Shown here: piece by piece, positions 61,380 to 64,000 of the stretch | Layout of the letters: every line of letters begins with the position of its first letter | How positions within the stretch are numbered: the stretch's first letter is position 1 | Assembly: GCA_035610835.1 (NCBI GenBank) | Contig: CM069441.1 | Coordinates: 79,759,515-79,823,514, forward strand | DNA: 64,000 nt | Origin: Ophiura sarsii | Lineage: Eukaryota > Echinodermata > Ophiuroidea > Amphilepidida > Ophiuridae | Reading direction: 5' to 3' | Translations under genes and position numbers: made by a program | Notes under the pieces: generated by a model | Told to the model about the DNA's origin: nothing | Database searches by the model: none | Seen by the model: only the letters and a program-made list of their open reading frames with translations

Positions 61380-64000
61380 ATTATCCAAACATTAATAATG
61401 ATATTTGCGTCCATTTTCAAAATTTTGACATTTGTCGGTCAGACTCAGGCCTACTTAATTAATTTTTTTAAATGCTCATGATTTCTATACGAAAGACATT
61501 TTTGTCATGAAATTGATTGCGGCTTGACTTTTTTGTATCACCGATCTCATACGTACCCCCAAAAATGAATTATTTAACCAAATAATGGTATTTGGGCTAA
61601 TTTTTCAAATTTTGATATTTGTCGGTCAAGCCGAGAATTTAAAAAAAAATTGTTATGTTTCTATGCGAATGACTTTTTTGTCGTCAAATTGATAGCGGCT
61701 TGACTTTTTTGTATCATCGATCTCATCCGTACCAAAAAAACTTGAATTATTTAACCAAATAATGGTATTTGGGCTATTTTTTCAAATTTTGATATTTGTC
61801 GGTCAAGCCTAGAATTTAAAAAAAAATCATTAGGCCTATGATTTCTATGCAAACAAACTTTTTTGTCGTCAAATTGATTGCGACTTGACTTTTTGTATCA
61901 TCGATCTCATATGTACCCAAACAAAATTGAATTATTTAACCAAATAATGGTATTTGGGCTAATTTTTCAAATTTTGATATTTGTCGGTCAAGCCTAGAAT
62001 TAAAAAAAAAAAATCTATGCCAATGACTTTTTTGTCACCAAATTGATTGCGGCTTGAGTTTTTTGTATCATCGATCTCATATGTACCCCAAAAAATTGAC
62101 TTATTTAACCAAATAATGGTATTTGGGCTAATTTTTTGGAATTTAAAAAAAAATTGTTATGATTTCTATGCGAACAACTTTTTTTGTCGTCAAATTTTTT
62201 GTATCACCAATCTCATATGTACCCCCAAAAATGAATTATTTAACCAAATAATGGTATTTGGGCTAATTTTTCAAATTTTGATATTTGTCGGTCAAGCCGA
62301 GAATTAAAAAAAAATTGTTATGATTTCTATGCGAATTACTTTTTTGTGGTCAAATTGATTGCGGCTTGACTTTTTTGTATCATCGATCTCATACGTACCC
62401 CCAAACAAATTGAATTACTTTAATAACCAAATAATGGTATTTGGGCTAATTTTTCAAATTTTGATATTTGTCAGTCAAGCCTAGAATTTAAAAAAAAAAT
62501 AAAGATTTCTATGCGAATGACTTTTTCGTCGCCAAATTGATTGCGGCTTGACTTTTTTGCATCATCAATCTCATACGTACCAAAAATAAAATTGAATTAT
62601 TTAACCAAATAATGGTATTTGGGCTAATTTTTCAAATTTTGATATTTGTCGTTCAAGCCTGGAATTAAAAAAAAATTGTTATGATTTCTATGCGATCAAC
62701 TTTTTTTGTCGTCAAATTGATTGCGACTTGACTTTTGTATCATCGATCTCATACATACCCAAACAAAATTGAATTATTTAACCAAATAATGGTATTTGGG
62801 CTAATTTTTCAAATTTTGATATTTGTTGGTCAAGCCTAGAATTTAAAAACAAAATCGTTATGATTTCTATGCGAATGACTTTTTTGTCGCTAAATTGATT
62901 GCGGCTTGAGTTTTTTGTATCATCGATCTCATATGTACCCACAAAAATTGAATAACTTAACCAAATAATGGTATTTGGGCTAATTTTTCAAATTTTGATA
63001 TTTGTCGGTCAAGCCTAGAATTTAAAAATAAATAAATTATGATTTCTATGCGAATTACTTTTTTGTGGTCAAATTGATTGCGGCTTGACTTTTTTGTATC
63101 ATCGATCTCATACGTACCCCAAAAAATTAGAATTACTTTAATAACCAAATAATGGTATTTGGGCTAATTTTTCAAATTTTGATATTTGTCAGTCAAGCAT
63201 AGAATTAAAATAAAAAAATTATGATTTCTATGCGAATGATTTTTTTGTCGTCAAATTGATTGCGGCTTGACTTTTTTGCATCATCGATCTCATACGTACC
63301 AAAACAAAATTGAATTATTTTACCAAATAATGGTATTTGGGCTAATTTTTCAAATTTTGATATTTGTCGGTCAAGCCTAGAATTAAAAAAAAATTGTTAT
63401 GAATTCTATGCGAACAACTCTTTTTGTCGTCAAATTGATTGCAGCTTGACTTTTTTGTAACATTGATCTCATACGTACCCAAACAAAATTGAATTATTTA
63501 ACCAAATAATTGTATTTTGGCTAATTTGTCCCATTTTGATATTTGTCGGTCAAGCCTAGAATTTTAAAAAAATAATTATGATTTCTATGCGAATGACTTT
63601 TTTGTTGTTGCCAAATTGATTGCGGCTTGACTTTTTTGCATCATCGATCTCATACGTACCCTAACAAAATTGAATTATTTAACCAAATAATGGTATTTGG
63701 GCTAATTTTTAAATTTTGATATTTGTTGGTCAAGCCTAGAATTAAAAAAAAAATTGTTATGATTTCTATGCGAATTACTTTTTTGTCCCCAAATTGATTG
63801 CGGCTTGAGTTTTTTTGTATCATCGATCTCATATGTACCCACAAAAATTGAATTACTTAACCAAATAATAGTATTTGGGCTAATTTTTCAAATTTTGATA
63901 TTTGTCGGTCAAGCCTAGAATTAAAAAAAAAATTGTTATGATTTCTATGCGAACAACTTTTTTTGTCGTCAAATTGATTGCGACTTGACTTTTGTATCAT
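61380..64000 (+). repeat. Satellite array, about 178-bp monomers, runs off the window
   Basis: The phrase ggtatttgggctaattttt recurs at 61587, 61763, 61949, 62118, 62252, 62436, 62613, 62790, 62969, 63153, 63331, (63510 variant), 63691 and 63870: mostly 176-186 apart, with one short unit of 134. Each monomer also has gatatttgtcggtcaagcct and cgatctcatacgtaccc. Monomer subtypes recur about every four units. Confidence 0.95.

Overview
The window is eukaryotic genomic DNA: AT-rich, split genes with consensus GT-AG introns, and very dense in short inverted-repeat transposons, SINE-like elements, minisatellites and satellite DNA. The frequent taggcctac-type words, the repeat classes and the protein similarity suggest a marine invertebrate deuterostome (echinoderm or hemichordate-like). 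That assignment is an inference, not a proof.

One gene dominates. On the minus strand, 18 exons between 47392 and 1175 form an unbroken frame of 2199 bases (733 codons) in which every exon phase agrees. The product is the nuclear mRNA export receptor NXF1 (TAP): an expanded Gly/Arg-rich N terminus (exons 2-3), the RNA-binding domain (exons 3-6), leucine-rich repeats (exons 7-10), the NTF2-like domain that pairs with NXT1 (exons 11-16) and the C-terminal UBA-like TAP-C domain (exons 17-18). The last few codons and the 3' UTR lie left of base 1175, probably outside the window. The first exon (47317-47392) is the least certain.

NXF1 introns hold almost everything else up to 47 kb. Intron 9 (8803-22925, 14.1 kb) carries two identical 467-bp elements, several fold-back elements, a purine-rich minisatellite and a candidate two-exon plus-strand gene (12014-12786) with frame problems. 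The 28.3-32.7 kb intron holds a TGACC-rich minisatellite of about 16 units and two back-to-back TIR elements. The intron at 35.9-39.5 kb holds a second minisatellite with repeated perfect DR1 nuclear-receptor-type sites. Intron 1 (39.9-47.3 kb) is a nest of transposons.

From 47.4 to 64 kb no host gene was recognised. This part contains a CR1/L2-like LINE reverse-transcriptase remnant (48.8-49.4 kb), a 3.7-kb TIR element with perfect 25-bp ends (52978-56694) holding a nested TTAA-flanked element, a hAT-type element (57346-57838), copies of a 400-bp repeat, and from about 61.4 kb to the window end a satellite array of about 178-bp monomers with signs of a four-monomer higher-order period. No CRISPR, operon or prokaryotic feature was seen.
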